Positions 9,341 through 18,184 of a DNA stretch of 64,000 nt are shown one piece after another (the stretch's first letter is position 1; every line of letters starts with the position of its first letter). The translations under genes were made by a program, and so were the position numbers. The stretch spans positions 1 to 64,000 of the forward strand of contig PNKH01000007.1 of the NCBI GenBank assembly GCA_013822345.1. The letters are read 5' to 3'. The notes beneath the pieces are model-generated. The model made no database searches. It saw only the letters and a list, made by a program, of their open reading frames with translations, and was not told the DNA's origin. This DNA is from Isosphaera sp. (GTDB lineage Bacteria > Planctomycetota > Planctomycetia > Gemmatales > Gemmataceae).

Positions 9341-9922
9341 ATGAAGACCGTGTTCACGACCGGCGAGGCCGCGAAGATCTGCAAGGTCTCGCAGCAGACC
9401 ATCATCCGCTGCTTCGACAGCGGGCAGCTCAAGGGGTTCCGGGTCCCCGGGTCGAAGTTCCGCCGGATCCCGCGGGAGCAGCTGTACAAGTTCATGAAGG
9501 ACAACAGCATCCCGACCGACGCCCTGGAGAGCGGGAAGCGGAAGGTGCTGCTCGTCGACGACGAGCCGGACCTGGTCGCCACCCTGAACGACGCCCTCCA
9601 GGCGGACGGGCGGTTCGAGGTGCGGATCGCGTCGAACGGGTTCGACGCCGGGATGATGGTCCGCGACTACCGCCCGGACCTGATCGTGCTGGACGTGATG
9701 CTGCCAGACATCAACGGCAAGGAGGTCTGCCACCGGGTGCGGGCCGACCCGACGATGGAGGACGTGCGGATCGTCTGCATCTCGGGGATGATCGAGGACG
9801 ACAAGGTCCAGGAGCTGAAGCTGGCCGGGGCCGACGACTTCCTCGCCAAGCCGTTCGACGTGGACGTGCTGATCGAGAAGATGTGCGCCCAGCTCGACAT
9901 CGAGACCGGGGTTTTGGCCTGA
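9341..9922 (+). CDS. Response regulator with N-terminal excisionase-type helix-turn-helix
   Basis: 193 residues. Residues 1-52 (MKTVFTTGEAAKICKVSQQT onward) form a MerR/excisionase-type DNA-binding helix-turn-helix with wing residues RRIPREQLYKF. Residues 67-190 are a receiver domain: acidic pocket Asp73/Asp74, phospho-acceptor Asp118 in LIVLDVMLPD and the conserved lysine at 170 in LAKPF. The DNA-binding domain is in front of the receiver, the reverse of the common OmpR/NarL order. The ATG at 9341 is preferred because the helix-turn-helix starts there. A histidine kinase gene follows at 10019 with a palindromic element between them, so the pair is a likely two-component system. The output genes are not evident. 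Confidence 0.88.
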   Translation: MKTVFTTGEAAKICKVSQQTIIRCFDSGQLKGFRVPGSKFRRIPREQLYKFMKDNSIPTDALESGKRKVLLVDDEPDLVATLNDALQADGRFEVRIASNGFDAGMMVRDYRPDLIVLDVMLPDINGKEVCHRVRADPTMEDVRIVCISGMIEDDKVQELKLAGADDFLAKPFDVDVLIEKMCAQLDIETGVLA

Positions 9923-9928
9923 GAGCCG

Positions 9929-10000
9929 GGGGTCGGGAGTCGGGAGTCAGGGGTCGGAAGCGTCCGTCGTACCGACCCCTGACTCCCGACTCCCGACCCC
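9929..10000. repeat. Palindromic element (unassigned family) after response regulator
   Basis: Perfect 29-bp arms, 9929-9957 and 9972-10000, flank a 14-nt loop. The arm is built from the short direct repeat TCGGGAG. It starts 7 nt after the response regulator stop codon and ends 4 nt before the AAGGAG ribosome-binding site of the kinase gene, so a stable hairpin would form in the joint transcript. Confidence 0.92.
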
Positions 10001-10018
10001 TCTTCAAGGAGACCTCCC

Positions 10019-11683
10019 GTGCCAGGGACGGCGGCCGGGCGGGCCGCGGCGGAGCTGCCGTGGCTGTGCCCCACGACCGACAGCCTGATCGCCCTCGCCG
10101 ACGCCCCGGCCGACCTGCCGGCGGCGGCCGCCGCCGACCCCGCCCTGGCCGCGTTCCTCCTCCGGTTCGCTCACCCGGCCGGGGAGACCGACCCGTTCGG
10201 GTTCGCCCCCGGGGCGCTCCACGCCGCCCACCTCCCGGACACCGCCGCCGCCCACCTCGCCGCGACCCGCGGCGGGGTCCTGCCGCACCAGTCGTTCGCC
10301 TTCTCCCAGGTGCGGGCGGTCGCCGACCGGGCCGCCGCCGTCGCCGCCCGCCTGGCCGACGCCGCCCGCCGGGTCCCGGCCCACGCCGCCGCGACCGCCG
10401 CCCGCCTCGCCCCGCTCGGGTGGTACGCGGTCGCCGCCGTCGACCCGTTCGCCGCCGCCGAGCCGACCGGCGACCCGGACTTCCCGTCCCGCCCGGCGGC
10501 GGTGCAGGCCGAGGTCTGGGGCCTCGACCACGCCGCCGTCACCCGCCGCCTCGCCGCCCGGTGGCGGCTCCCGGACTGGGTCGCCACCACCGTCGGCTGC
10601 CTGACCCTGCCGTTCCGCGTCGCCGGGCACCTCGTGTCGCACCCCGACCTGTTCGCCGTCGTGCAGTTGGCGGTGTCCGAGGTGGAACGGTCCGGCCCGA
10701 CGCTGGGCCTGGCCGGCGGGGCGGAGCGGGGGGCGCTGCTGGCCCACCTCCGGCTCGGGGACGAGGACGTGACAGAGGCGGTCCGCGCCACCCGCCCGGC
10801 GGCGCGGCCGGCGGGGTCCGGGTTGCCGCCCGACCCGCACCAGGTGCCGCTCGTGCGGACCCTGTTGAAGCTGGCGGGCGAGAGCCGGCGGCGGAACGGC
10901 CCGGGGCTGGTCGCCCGGCTGGAGGCCCGCGTCGACCGGCTGTACCGGGCGGTGACCGACCTCGGGGAGCAGACCGGGGGCGCCCGGGAGGCCCGGCTGG
11001 CGGGGCTGGCCGAGCTCGCCGCCGGGGCCGGGCACGAGATCAACAACCCGCTCGCGGTGATCTCGGCGAACGCCCAGCGGCTGCTCCGGACGGAGCCCGA
11101 CCCGGACCGCGGGGAGGCGCTCCGCGGGATCGTCCGCCAGACCGACCGGATTGCCGGGCTCCTGCGCGACCTGATGCACTTCGCCCGCCCGCCCCGGCCG
11201 GACGCCCGGCCGTTCCCGGCGGCCGACCTGGTCCGGGCGGCGTGGGACGAACTCGCCCCGCTGGCCGCCGACCGGCGGGTGCGGTTCGAGATCGGCGGGG
11301 CGCCGGCGGTGGCGGCGGTGTACGGCGACCCGCGGCAGCTGCGGCACGCCCTGGTGGCGGTGCTGCGGAACGCGGTCGAGGCGGCCGGCGAGGGCGGGTG
11401 GGTGCGGGTGACCGCGTCGGCCCCCGACGGCTCCGACCGGGTGGTGGTCGCGGTCGAGGACAGCGGCCCGGGGCTGCCGCCGGACGTGGCGGCGCACGCG
11501 TTCGACCCGTTCTACTCCGGGCGGTCGGCAGGCCGGGGCCGCGGGCTCGGATTGCCGACCGCGTGGCGGCTCGCCCGGCAGAACGGCGGCGACCTGCGGC
11601 ACGACCTGTCCGCGTCCGGCCCGACCCGGTTCGTGCTGACCGCCCCGCGCGCCCCCGAGGCGTCGGCCCGCCGGTCGGCGTAG
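10019..11683 (+). CDS. HDOD-domain sensor histidine kinase
   Basis: 554 residues. The N-terminal half is HDOD-like: LGWYAVAAVDPF and the characteristic EVWGLDHAAVTRRLAARWRLP. The C-terminal half is a histidine kinase: the dimerisation/phosphotransfer segment GHEINNPLAVISANAQRLL with the phosphorylated His near 339, then the ATPase lobe with N-box RNAVEAA, G1 box DSGPGLP and G2 box RGRGLGLPTAWRLA. No membrane span is seen, so it should be cytosolic. The GTG start at 10019 is supported by AAGGAG seven bases upstream. It lies directly behind the response regulator gene and is its probable partner. The signal sensed is unknown; HDOD domains are generally signalling adaptors without catalytic activity. 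Confidence 0.88.
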   Translation: MPGTAAGRAAAELPWLCPTTDSLIALADAPADLPAAAAADPALAAFLLRFAHPAGETDPFGFAPGALHAAHLPDTAAAHLAATRGGVLPHQSFAFSQVRAVADRAAAVAARLADAARRVPAHAAATAARLAPLGWYAVAAVDPFAAAEPTGDPDFPSRPAAVQAEVWGLDHAAVTRRLAARWRLPDWVATTVGCLTLPFRVAGHLVSHPDLFAVVQLAVSEVERSGPTLGLAGGAERGALLAHLRLGDEDVTEAVRATRPAARPAGSGLPPDPHQVPLVRTLLKLAGESRRRNGPGLVARLEARVDRLYRAVTDLGEQTGGAREARLAGLAELAAGAGHEINNPLAVISANAQRLLRTEPDPDRGEALRGIVRQTDRIAGLLRDLMHFARPPRPDARPFPAADLVRAAWDELAPLAADRRVRFEIGGAPAVAAVYGDPRQLRHALVAVLRNAVEAAGEGGWVRVTASAPDGSDRVVVAVEDSGPGLPPDVAAHAFDPFYSGRSAGRGRGLGLPTAWRLARQNGGDLRHDLSASGPTRFVLTAPRAPEASARRSA

Positions 11684-11695
11684 AGGCGGGTCCGG

Positions 11696-11751
11696 CAAGC
11701 CCGCAGCGCGAGCAAGGGCCGAGGCTGGCCCTTGCTCGCGCTGCGGGCTTG
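11696..11751. repeat. Palindromic element (unassigned family) after HDOD kinase
   Basis: Perfect 25-bp arms at 11696-11720 and 11727-11751 with a 6-nt loop GAGGCT. It starts 13 nt after the kinase stop codon and could act as its transcription end, although no T-run follows. Confidence 0.92.
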
Positions 11752-11784
11752 TGGCGCGCGTCGGGGAACCGCCGCCAACGTTCT

Positions 11785-11877
11785 GGTAGTATCTCAGTTT
11801 GGTGGGGCAGGCATTCCTGCCTGCCAGGGCTCGGCAGGCAGGAATGCCTGCCCCACCCACCACACCGAGATACTACC
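11785..11877. mobile_element. MITE-like palindromic element, family A, with target-site-like duplication
   Basis: A 93-bp insertion bounded by perfect 11-bp terminal inverted repeats GGTAGTATCTC (11785-11795) and GAGATACTACC (11867-11877). It is flanked by the 8-bp direct repeat AACGTTCT at 11777-11784 and 11878-11885. Inside lies a perfect 25-bp palindrome (11801-11825 and 11833-11857) identical to the one at 19362-19419. It carries no coding sequence, so it would need a transposase in trans. AACGTT is itself palindromic, which makes part of the duplication ambiguous. Confidence 0.75.
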
Positions 11878-11953
11878 AACGTTCTTGCACCCACGTCCGC
11901 CGCCGGTTACCCTCAGTAGCACACGTCTCCCGTTCGCCGCCCCCGGTGCCGTC

Positions 11954-12694
11954 ATGTGGGCCCGCGGCCTGGCCGACTTCCTGTCCGGCGTGACGCGCCT
12001 GCTGGTGCCGAACGCCTGCCTCGTCTGCGACGGGCCGGAGGGCGACCGGCCCGACTTCCGGCACGGCCTGTGCATCGACTGTCACCAGGCTGTCACAGCC
12101 GACCCGTACCCGGCCTGCCCGCGGTGCGCGGCGACGGTCGGGCCGCACGCCGACGCCGCCGACGGGTGCCCGGCGTGCCGCGACCGCGGGTTCGCGTTCG
12201 CGGCGGCGGTCCGCCTCGGGCCGTATGACGGTAAGCTGCGGGACGCCGTCCTGCGGACGAAGGCGGCGGCCGGCGAGGGCCTCGCCGAGATGCTCGGGCG
12301 GGTGCTGGCCGACGCGGCCGGGGACCGGCTTCGGGCCGAGGCGCCCGGGTTGGTGGTGCCGGTCCCGCTACACTGGCGCCGGCGGTGGGCGCGGGGGTAC
12401 AACCAGGCCGCCGCGGTGGCCCGGGAGTTGGCGGCCGGCCTCGGGGTGCCGTTCGCGCCAGGCGCGATCCGCCGGGTCCGGTCCTCCCCCCAACACGGAC
12501 AACCGTCGGCGGCGGCCCGGCGGGAGAACGTGAAGGGGGCGTTCGCCGCGAACCCGCGGGCAAGTCTGGCCGGGCGGACGATTCTGGTGGTCGACGACGT
12601 GATGACGACCGGGGCCACGGCGGCCGAGGCGGCCCGGGTGCTCCGGGCGGCCGGGGCCGGGCGGGTGGTGGTGGCGGTCCTGGCCCGGCGGTGA
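11954..12694 (+). CDS. comF: ComF family phosphoribosyltransferase-like protein
   Basis: 246 residues. ComF proteins are needed for DNA uptake during competence in several bacteria and resemble amidophosphoribosyltransferases. The N-terminus has zinc-binding cysteine pairs (CLVCDG, CIDCHQ, CPRCA, CPACRD). The C-terminal half is a type I phosphoribosyltransferase fold with the PRPP-binding motif ILVVDDVMTTGAT near residues 209-221 and the ComF block RRWARGYNQAAAVARELA. The ATG at 11954 (MWARGLADFLSG) matches the usual family start; the frame upstream crosses the MITE-like element. No strong ribosome-binding site is visible. No other competence gene adjoins it, but pilT, another motility/uptake gene, is at 43439. 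Confidence 0.9.
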   Translation: MWARGLADFLSGVTRLLVPNACLVCDGPEGDRPDFRHGLCIDCHQAVTADPYPACPRCAATVGPHADAADGCPACRDRGFAFAAAVRLGPYDGKLRDAVLRTKAAAGEGLAEMLGRVLADAAGDRLRAEAPGLVVPVPLHWRRRWARGYNQAAAVARELAAGLGVPFAPGAIRRVRSSPQHGQPSAAARRENVKGAFAANPRASLAGRTILVVDDVMTTGATAAEAARVLRAAGAGRVVVAVLARR

Positions 12695-12868
12695 CGGCTG
12701 CGGGGGGCCGGGCGGTTCTGCCGGCCGGGCCGGCCGGGAACAGGGTGGAAGCGGCCGGGCCGGTTCGAATTCCTGATGTCCGGGCGGGCGGTGTGTTACC
12801 TATTCGGTGGGGCGCCGCGGGTCCTGGGGGGAACTGCGGCGGCTCGTCATCTTCTGGGGGATGTGGCG

Positions 12869-13600
12869 ATGAGGCGGTTGATGCTGGCGGCCGTGGGGCT
12901 CCTCGGGGGGGCGGTGCCCGCGTGGGCCGGGCCGAACGACCTGTTCGCGGAGAAGGCGGTGGACTTCGGCACGACCCCGAAGGGGACCGTCCTGGTCCAC
13001 TACTTCCGGTTCACCAACACGACCAACCAGCCGGTGACGGTGGGGGCCCCGCGGGTGTCGTGCGGGTGCGTGTCCGCGACCGTGAGCAAGAACCAACTCG
13101 CCCCCGGCGAGTCGGCGGCGGTGACCGCGTACATGGACACCCGCCGCATCCCGAACGTGAACGTGACCAAGACGGTGCTGGTGTACGTCCCGTTCCTGTC
13201 GCCGTCTCCGGAGGAGGTGACGCTGAAGGTGCAGACCGTCACCCGGGACGACCTGTTGATGTCCCCGGACGTGCTGGCGTTCGGGTCGGTCAAGGCCGGG
13301 GCCGGCGGGACCGCGGCGGTGAAGGTGACGTTCCTGGGCGACCCGAACTGGAAGGTGACCGAGGCGAAGAGCACGGGCGGTTACGTGTCGGCGGCGGTGA
13401 AGGAGGACGCCCGGGGGAGCGGGCTGGTGACCTACGAGGTGACCGCGACGCTGGACAAGGCGTGCCCCGCCGGGGTGTGGGTGGCGGACGTGTTCCTGAC
13501 CACGTCGAACCCGGCGGTGGCGAAGCTGCGGGTGCCGGTGACCGTGACGGTGACGCCGGACACCGTCGTCCCGGCCGCGGCCAAGGACGGCGGGAAGTGA
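12869..13600 (+). CDS. DUF1573 domain-containing secreted protein
   Basis: 243 residues. An N-terminal signal peptide (MRRLMLAAVGLLGGAVPAWA) is followed by a DUF1573 beta-sandwich, VDFGTTPKGTVLVHYFRFTN through SCGCVSATVSKNQLAPGES. This family carries a conserved Cys-Gly-Cys and is common in planctomycetes and Bacteroidetes. A second, similar repeat follows (LAFGSVKAGAGGTAAVKVTF). The protein is predicted to be periplasmic or surface-exposed; the molecular role of DUF1573 is not established. The start at 12869 gives a clean signal peptide. It stands alone, 174 nt after comF, with no obvious operon partner. Confidence 0.82.
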   Translation: MRRLMLAAVGLLGGAVPAWAGPNDLFAEKAVDFGTTPKGTVLVHYFRFTNTTNQPVTVGAPRVSCGCVSATVSKNQLAPGESAAVTAYMDTRRIPNVNVTKTVLVYVPFLSPSPEEVTLKVQTVTRDDLLMSPDVLAFGSVKAGAGGTAAVKVTFLGDPNWKVTEAKSTGGYVSAAVKEDARGSGLVTYEVTATLDKACPAGVWVADVFLTTSNPAVAKLRVPVTVTVTPDTVVPAAAKDGGK

Positions 13601-13717
13601 CATCCGGCCGGGTTCGCGGGGCGGGCGCGGGGGTTGTCCCGCGCCCGCCCGCGGCTATTCCGAGACAGTGACGTGCGGGACGCGGCGTGTCGAAACCCGT
13701 TACGGCCGGAGGACGGT

Positions 13718-14602
13718 ATGCCGAGGTTGTTGGTGCTGGCGTCGGTCGCGTGCTTCAACCTGCCGGGGCAGGCCGGCGACGCCAAGGACGAGACCGTCGC
13801 GTTCGTGGAAAAGCTGGGCGGCACCGTCGAGCGCGACCCGAAACTCGCCGGCAACCCCGTCACCGTGATCGACCTCGCCTCGAAGAAGGTTGCGGACGCG
13901 GACCTGAAGCGACTCGCCCCGCTCACCGACCTCACGACGCTCTACCTGTTCGACACCCGGGTCACGGACGCCGGCCTGAAGGAACTCGCCCCGCTCACGA
14001 ACCTCCGCCGGCTCTGGCTCGACCGCACCCCCGTGACGGACGCCGGGCTCGAGCACCTTGCCGCGCTGAAGGGGCTCACCGAACTCCACCTGACCGGTAC
14101 CAAGGTGACGGACGCCGGGCTGAAGTCCGTCGGCGAGATGCGCGGCCTGACGGCCCTCAGCCTCATGGGGACCGAGGTGGCCGGCCCGGGGCTGAAGGAC
14201 CTCGCCGGCCTGGACAAACTCGCCACTCTGTACCTGGCCGGCAGCAAGGTGACGGACGCGTCGCTGAAGGATCTCGCCGCACGCGGCGAAACCCTGACCG
14301 CCCTCCACCTGGCCGACACCAGGGTGACGGACGCCGGGCTGAAGCACCTGGCCTCTCTGAACGGGCTGACCGAACTCGACCTGCGGGGCACCGGGGTCAC
14401 GGACGCCGGGCTCAAGCAACTCGCCGGGCTCAAGAACCTGTCCAAGCTCGACCTGTTCGGCACGCGGGTCACCGACGACGGGCTGGGTGAGCTCGCCCGG
14501 TTGGACAAGCTGACCGCCCTCGACTTGACCCAGACAGGGGTGACGGACGCGGGGGTCAAGGGCCTCCGGAAGTCGCTCCCGAAGTGCCTCGTCTTCAAGT
14601 AG
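13718..14602 (+). CDS. Secreted leucine-rich-repeat protein
   Basis: 294 residues: a short signal-like N-terminus (MPRLLVLASVACFNLPG), the block DETVAFVEKLGGTVERDP, then about nine leucine-rich repeats of 24 residues with consensus LKxLAxLxxLTxLxLxxTxVTDAG. The start at 13718 follows GGAGGACGGT. It is a paralogue of the LRR protein at 52651-53832, which has the same head block (AEDKAVAFVEKLGGSV) and the same repeat. LRR arrays form protein-binding solenoids; the ligand is unknown. High repeat identity at DNA level makes the gene prone to repeat-number change. Confidence 0.88.
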   Translation: MPRLLVLASVACFNLPGQAGDAKDETVAFVEKLGGTVERDPKLAGNPVTVIDLASKKVADADLKRLAPLTDLTTLYLFDTRVTDAGLKELAPLTNLRRLWLDRTPVTDAGLEHLAALKGLTELHLTGTKVTDAGLKSVGEMRGLTALSLMGTEVAGPGLKDLAGLDKLATLYLAGSKVTDASLKDLAARGETLTALHLADTRVTDAGLKHLASLNGLTELDLRGTGVTDAGLKQLAGLKNLSKLDLFGTRVTDDGLGELARLDKLTALDLTQTGVTDAGVKGLRKSLPKCLVFK

Positions 14603-14692
14603 ACCCCGGGTCCGGCGGGCGGCCCCGGGGTGCGCCGCGCCCCGGCCGAATCCGTATCACACCGGCAGGCCCGCCCCCGAGGTTCCGCAGGC

Positions 14693-17600
14693 ATGCCGGA
14701 CGACCGCCGCCCGTTCCAGAAGCTCCTCGTCGCCAACCGCAGCGAGATCGCCATCCGGGTGTTCCGGTCGGCCCACGAACTCGGCATCCGCACCGTCGCC
14801 GTCTACTCCCACGAGGACCGGTTCGCCCTCCACCGGTTCAAGGCCGACGAGGCGTACCGCGTCGGCAACCCGGGCGAGCCGATCCGCGCCTACCTCGACA
14901 TCCCCGGCATCGTCCGCCTGGCGAAGGACATCGGCGTCGACGCCGTCCACCCCGGGTACGGCTTCCTGTCCGAGAACGCCGGGTTCGCGCGGGCGTGTGC
15001 CGAGGCCGGCATCACCTTCGTCGGCCCGCGGCCGGAGGTGCTCGACCAACTCGGGGACAAGGTCGCGGCGCGGGCGGTGGCGAAGGCCGCCGGGGTGCCG
15101 GTCCTGTCCGGCGGTGACAAGCCGGTGGCGTCGGCGGACGAGGCGAAGGCCCTGGCCGACTCGCTCGGGTATCCGGTGATCGTGAAGGCGTCGATGGGCG
15201 GCGGCGGCCGCGGGATGCGGGTCGTCCGCGACCCCGCCAAGCTGGCCGAGGCGGTCGAGTCGGCCGGGCGGGAGGCCGGGGCCGCGTTCGGCGTCCCGGA
15301 CGTGTTCCTGGAGAAGTTCGTCGAGTCGGCGAAGCACATCGAGGTGCAGCTGATCGGCGACCGGCACGGCGGCCTGGTCCACCTGTACGAGCGCGACTGT
15401 TCCGTGCAGCGGCGGCACCAGAAGGTGGTCGAGCTCGCCCCCGCCCCGAACCTCCCACCGGACATCCGCCAAGCGATCCTCGACGCCGCCGTCGCCGTCG
15501 GGAAGGCGTGCGGGATCGACAACGCCAGCACCGTCGAGTTCCTGTACGACACCGCCGCCGGCCGGTTCTACTTCATCGAGGTGAACCCGCGCATCCAGGT
15601 CGAGCACACGGTCACCGAGCAGGTCACCGGGTTCGACCTGGTCCGGTCGCAGGTCCTCGTCGCCGCCGGCCACCGCCTCGACTCCGACGCGGTCGGCCTG
15701 CGGCAGCCGGACATCACCACCCGCGGGTACGCGATCCAGTGCCGGGTGACGACCGAGGACCCGGCGAACGGGTTCGTGCCGGACTACGGCCGGCTCTCCG
15801 CGTACCGGTCGAGCGGCGGCCCGGGCATCCGACTCGACGCCGGGACCGCCAACCCCGGGGCGGTCATCACCCCGTTCTACGACTCGATGCTGGTGAAGGT
15901 GACCGCGACCGGCCGGCGGTTCGAGGACGCGGCGACCCGGATGGAGCGGTGCCTGCAGGAGTTCCGCATCCGCGGGGTGAAGACGAACATCCCGTTCCTG
16001 CTGAACCTGATCGAGCACCCGCGGTTCCTCGCCGGGGACGTGACGACGCGGTTCCTCGACGAGACGCCGGAGCTGTTCAAGTTCCCGACCCGCCGCGACC
16101 GCGCGTCGAAGCTGCTCGCGTACATCGCCGAGGTGATCGTCAACGGGCACCCGGACGTTCGGGGAGAAGGGGTGAAAGGGGGTGGGGGTGAAGGGGTGAC
16201 CCCGGCCGTCGTCACCCCTTCACCCCTTCACCCCTTCACCCCTTCACGGGAGATCCCCAAAGGCACCCGTGACACCCTGAAGCAACTCGGCCCGACCCGG
16301 TTCGCCGCCTGGACCCGCGAGCAGAAGCGGCTGCTCGTCACCGACACGACGATGCGGGACGCGCACCAGTCGCTGCTCGCGACCCGGATGCGGACGTTCG
16401 ACATGCTCGCCGTCGCCGACCGGTACGCGGCCGAGCACGCCGGGCTGTTCTCGCTCGAGATGTGGGGCGGGGCGACGTTCGACACCGCCATGCGGTTCCT
16501 GAAGGAATCGCCGTGGGACCGGCTCGCCAAGCTCCGCGAGCGGATCCCGAACATCCTGTTCCAGATGCTCGTCCGGGCGGCCAGCGCCGTCGGGTACACG
16601 AACTACCCGGACAACGTCGTCCACGAGTTCGTCCGCCTGTCGGCCGACGCCGGGATGGACGTGTTCCGCATCTTCGACGCGAACAACTGGCTGCCGAACA
16701 TCCGCGTGGGAATCGACGCCGTCCTGAAGACGAACGCGGTCTGCGAGGCGGCGGTGTGCTACACCGGCGACATCCTCGATCCGAGGCGCGACAAGTTCAC
16801 GTTGTCGTACTTCGTGGACCTGGCGAAGGAGTTGGAGAAGGCCGGGACGCACGTCCTCGCCATCAAGGACATGGCCGGGCTGCTGAAGCCGCTCGCCGCG
16901 AAGAAGTTGGTGAAGGCGCTACGCGAGGCGGTCGGGGTGCCGATCCACTTCCACACCCACGACTCGGCCGGCGGCCAGCTCGCGTCGTACATGATGGCGG
17001 CGGAGGAGGGGGTGGACGTGGTCGACTGCGCGTTCGCCCCGCTGTCCGGGGTGACCGCCCAGCCGAGCCTGAACGCGCTGGCCGAGGCGATGCGGTTCGG
17101 CGAGCGCGACACCGGGCTGTCGTTCGACGCCCTGCAGGAGACGGCGAACTACTGGGACGGGGTCCGCCGGCAGTACGCCGCGTTCGAGACCGGGCAACTC
17201 GCCGCGTCGGCGGAGGTGTACCTGCACGAGATGCCCGGCGGGCAGTACGCGAACCTGTTCCAGCAGGCCCGGTCGCTCGGGGTCGGCGACCGCTGGCCGG
17301 AGGTCGGCCGCCTGTACGCCCGGGTCAACCGGTTGTTCGGCGACATCGTCAAGGTCACCCCGACCTCGAAGGTGGTCGGCGACATGACGCTGTTCATGCT
17401 CGCCAACAACCTGACCCCGGAGATGGTGCTCGACCCGAAGCGGGAGGTGGCGTTCCCGGAGTCGGTGGTCGAGTTCTTCGAGGGGAAACTCGGCCAGCCG
17501 CCGGGCGGGTTCCCGAAGGAACTCCAGGCCCGCGTCCTCCGCGGCCGGAAGCCGCTCACCGACCGGCCCGGGGCGACCCTGCCGCCGGCCGACCTGGCGA

Positions 17601-18175
17601 AGGCCCGGGCCGACCTCGAAGGGAAGCTGAAGCGGAAGCCCTCCGACCAGGACGTGATCTCGTACCTCCTCTACCCGAAGGTGTTCGCCGAGTTCGCCGA
17701 GTCCCAGGCGAGGTACTCGGACCTGAGCGTGCTGCCGACCCCGCTGTTCTTCCACGGGATGGAGGCCGGGGAGGAGGTGGGCGTCGACATCGAGCCGGGG
17801 AAGACGCTGGTGCTGAAGTTCCTGACCGTCGGCGAGGCCCAACCGGACGGCCGGCGGGTGGTGTACTTCGAGCTGAACGGCCAGCCGCGGGAGGTGGTGG
17901 TCACCGACAAGGCGCTCGGCGGCGGGACCGCGAAGGCCAGGCCGAAGGCCGAGGCCGGGAACGCGAAGCACGTGGCGGCGCCGATGCCGGGGGCGGTGGT
18001 CGGGGTGGCGGTGGCGGCCGGCGAGGAGGTGGCCGCCGGGGCGAAGCTGCTCACCCTGGAAGCGATGAAGATGGAGACGACGCTGTACGCGGAGCGGCCC
18101 GGGAAGGTGGCCGAGGTGCTGGTCCGCCCCGGGGCGCAGGTCGAGGGCGGGGACCTCGTCGTACGGTTCGAGTAG
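14693..18175 (+). CDS. pyc: Pyruvate carboxylase (single-chain)
   Basis: 1160 residues. The enzyme carboxylates pyruvate to oxaloacetate using ATP, bicarbonate and biotin, replenishing the TCA cycle. Domain order: biotin carboxylase (about 1-455) with ATP-grasp glycine loop KASMGGGGRGMRVV and EVNPRIQVEHTVTE; carboxyltransferase (about 530-820) starting LLVTDTTMRDAHQSLLATRM, with HFHTHDSAGGQ; the conserved PYC domain; and a C-terminal biotin carrier with EAMKMET, biotinylated Lys near 1125. An in-frame palindromic element encodes Gly/Val/Pro-rich residues about 491-518, exactly between the biotin carboxylase and carboxyltransferase domains. The start at 14693 (MPDDRRPFQKLLVANRSEIA) matches the family. 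Confidence 0.95.
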   Translation: MPDDRRPFQKLLVANRSEIAIRVFRSAHELGIRTVAVYSHEDRFALHRFKADEAYRVGNPGEPIRAYLDIPGIVRLAKDIGVDAVHPGYGFLSENAGFARACAEAGITFVGPRPEVLDQLGDKVAARAVAKAAGVPVLSGGDKPVASADEAKALADSLGYPVIVKASMGGGGRGMRVVRDPAKLAEAVESAGREAGAAFGVPDVFLEKFVESAKHIEVQLIGDRHGGLVHLYERDCSVQRRHQKVVELAPAPNLPPDIRQAILDAAVAVGKACGIDNASTVEFLYDTAAGRFYFIEVNPRIQVEHTVTEQVTGFDLVRSQVLVAAGHRLDSDAVGLRQPDITTRGYAIQCRVTTEDPANGFVPDYGRLSAYRSSGGPGIRLDAGTANPGAVITPFYDSMLVKVTATGRRFEDAATRMERCLQEFRIRGVKTNIPFLLNLIEHPRFLAGDVTTRFLDETPELFKFPTRRDRASKLLAYIAEVIVNGHPDVRGEGVKGGGGEGVTPAVVTPSPLHPFTPSREIPKGTRDTLKQLGPTRFAAWTREQKRLLVTDTTMRDAHQSLLATRMRTFDMLAVADRYAAEHAGLFSLEMWGGATFDTAMRFLKESPWDRLAKLRERIPNILFQMLVRAASAVGYTNYPDNVVHEFVRLSADAGMDVFRIFDANNWLPNIRVGIDAVLKTNAVCEAAVCYTGDILDPRRDKFTLSYFVDLAKELEKAGTHVLAIKDMAGLLKPLAAKKLVKALREAVGVPIHFHTHDSAGGQLASYMMAAEEGVDVVDCAFAPLSGVTAQPSLNALAEAMRFGERDTGLSFDALQETANYWDGVRRQYAAFETGQLAASAEVYLHEMPGGQYANLFQQARSLGVGDRWPEVGRLYARVNRLFGDIVKVTPTSKVVGDMTLFMLANNLTPEMVLDPKREVAFPESVVEFFEGKLGQPPGGFPKELQARVLRGRKPLTDRPGATLPPADLAKARADLEGKLKRKPSDQDVISYLLYPKVFAEFAESQARYSDLSVLPTPLFFHGMEAGEEVGVDIEPGKTLVLKFLTVGEAQPDGRRVVYFELNGQPREVVVTDKALGGGTAKARPKAEAGNAKHVAAPMPGAVVGVAVAAGEEVAAGAKLLTLEAMKMETTLYAERPGKVAEVLVRPGAQVEGGDLVVRFE
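16166..16245. repeat. Palindromic element, family G, in frame inside pyc
   Basis: 35-bp arms (16166-16200 and 16211-16245) around a 10-nt loop. The right arm is four near-copies of an 8-9-nt unit based on CACCCCTT; the left arm is its imperfect complement. The same unit builds the element at 54854-54956. It encodes a low-complexity linker between two pyruvate carboxylase domains. Confidence 0.88.
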
Positions 18176-18184
18176 CCCCCACAC

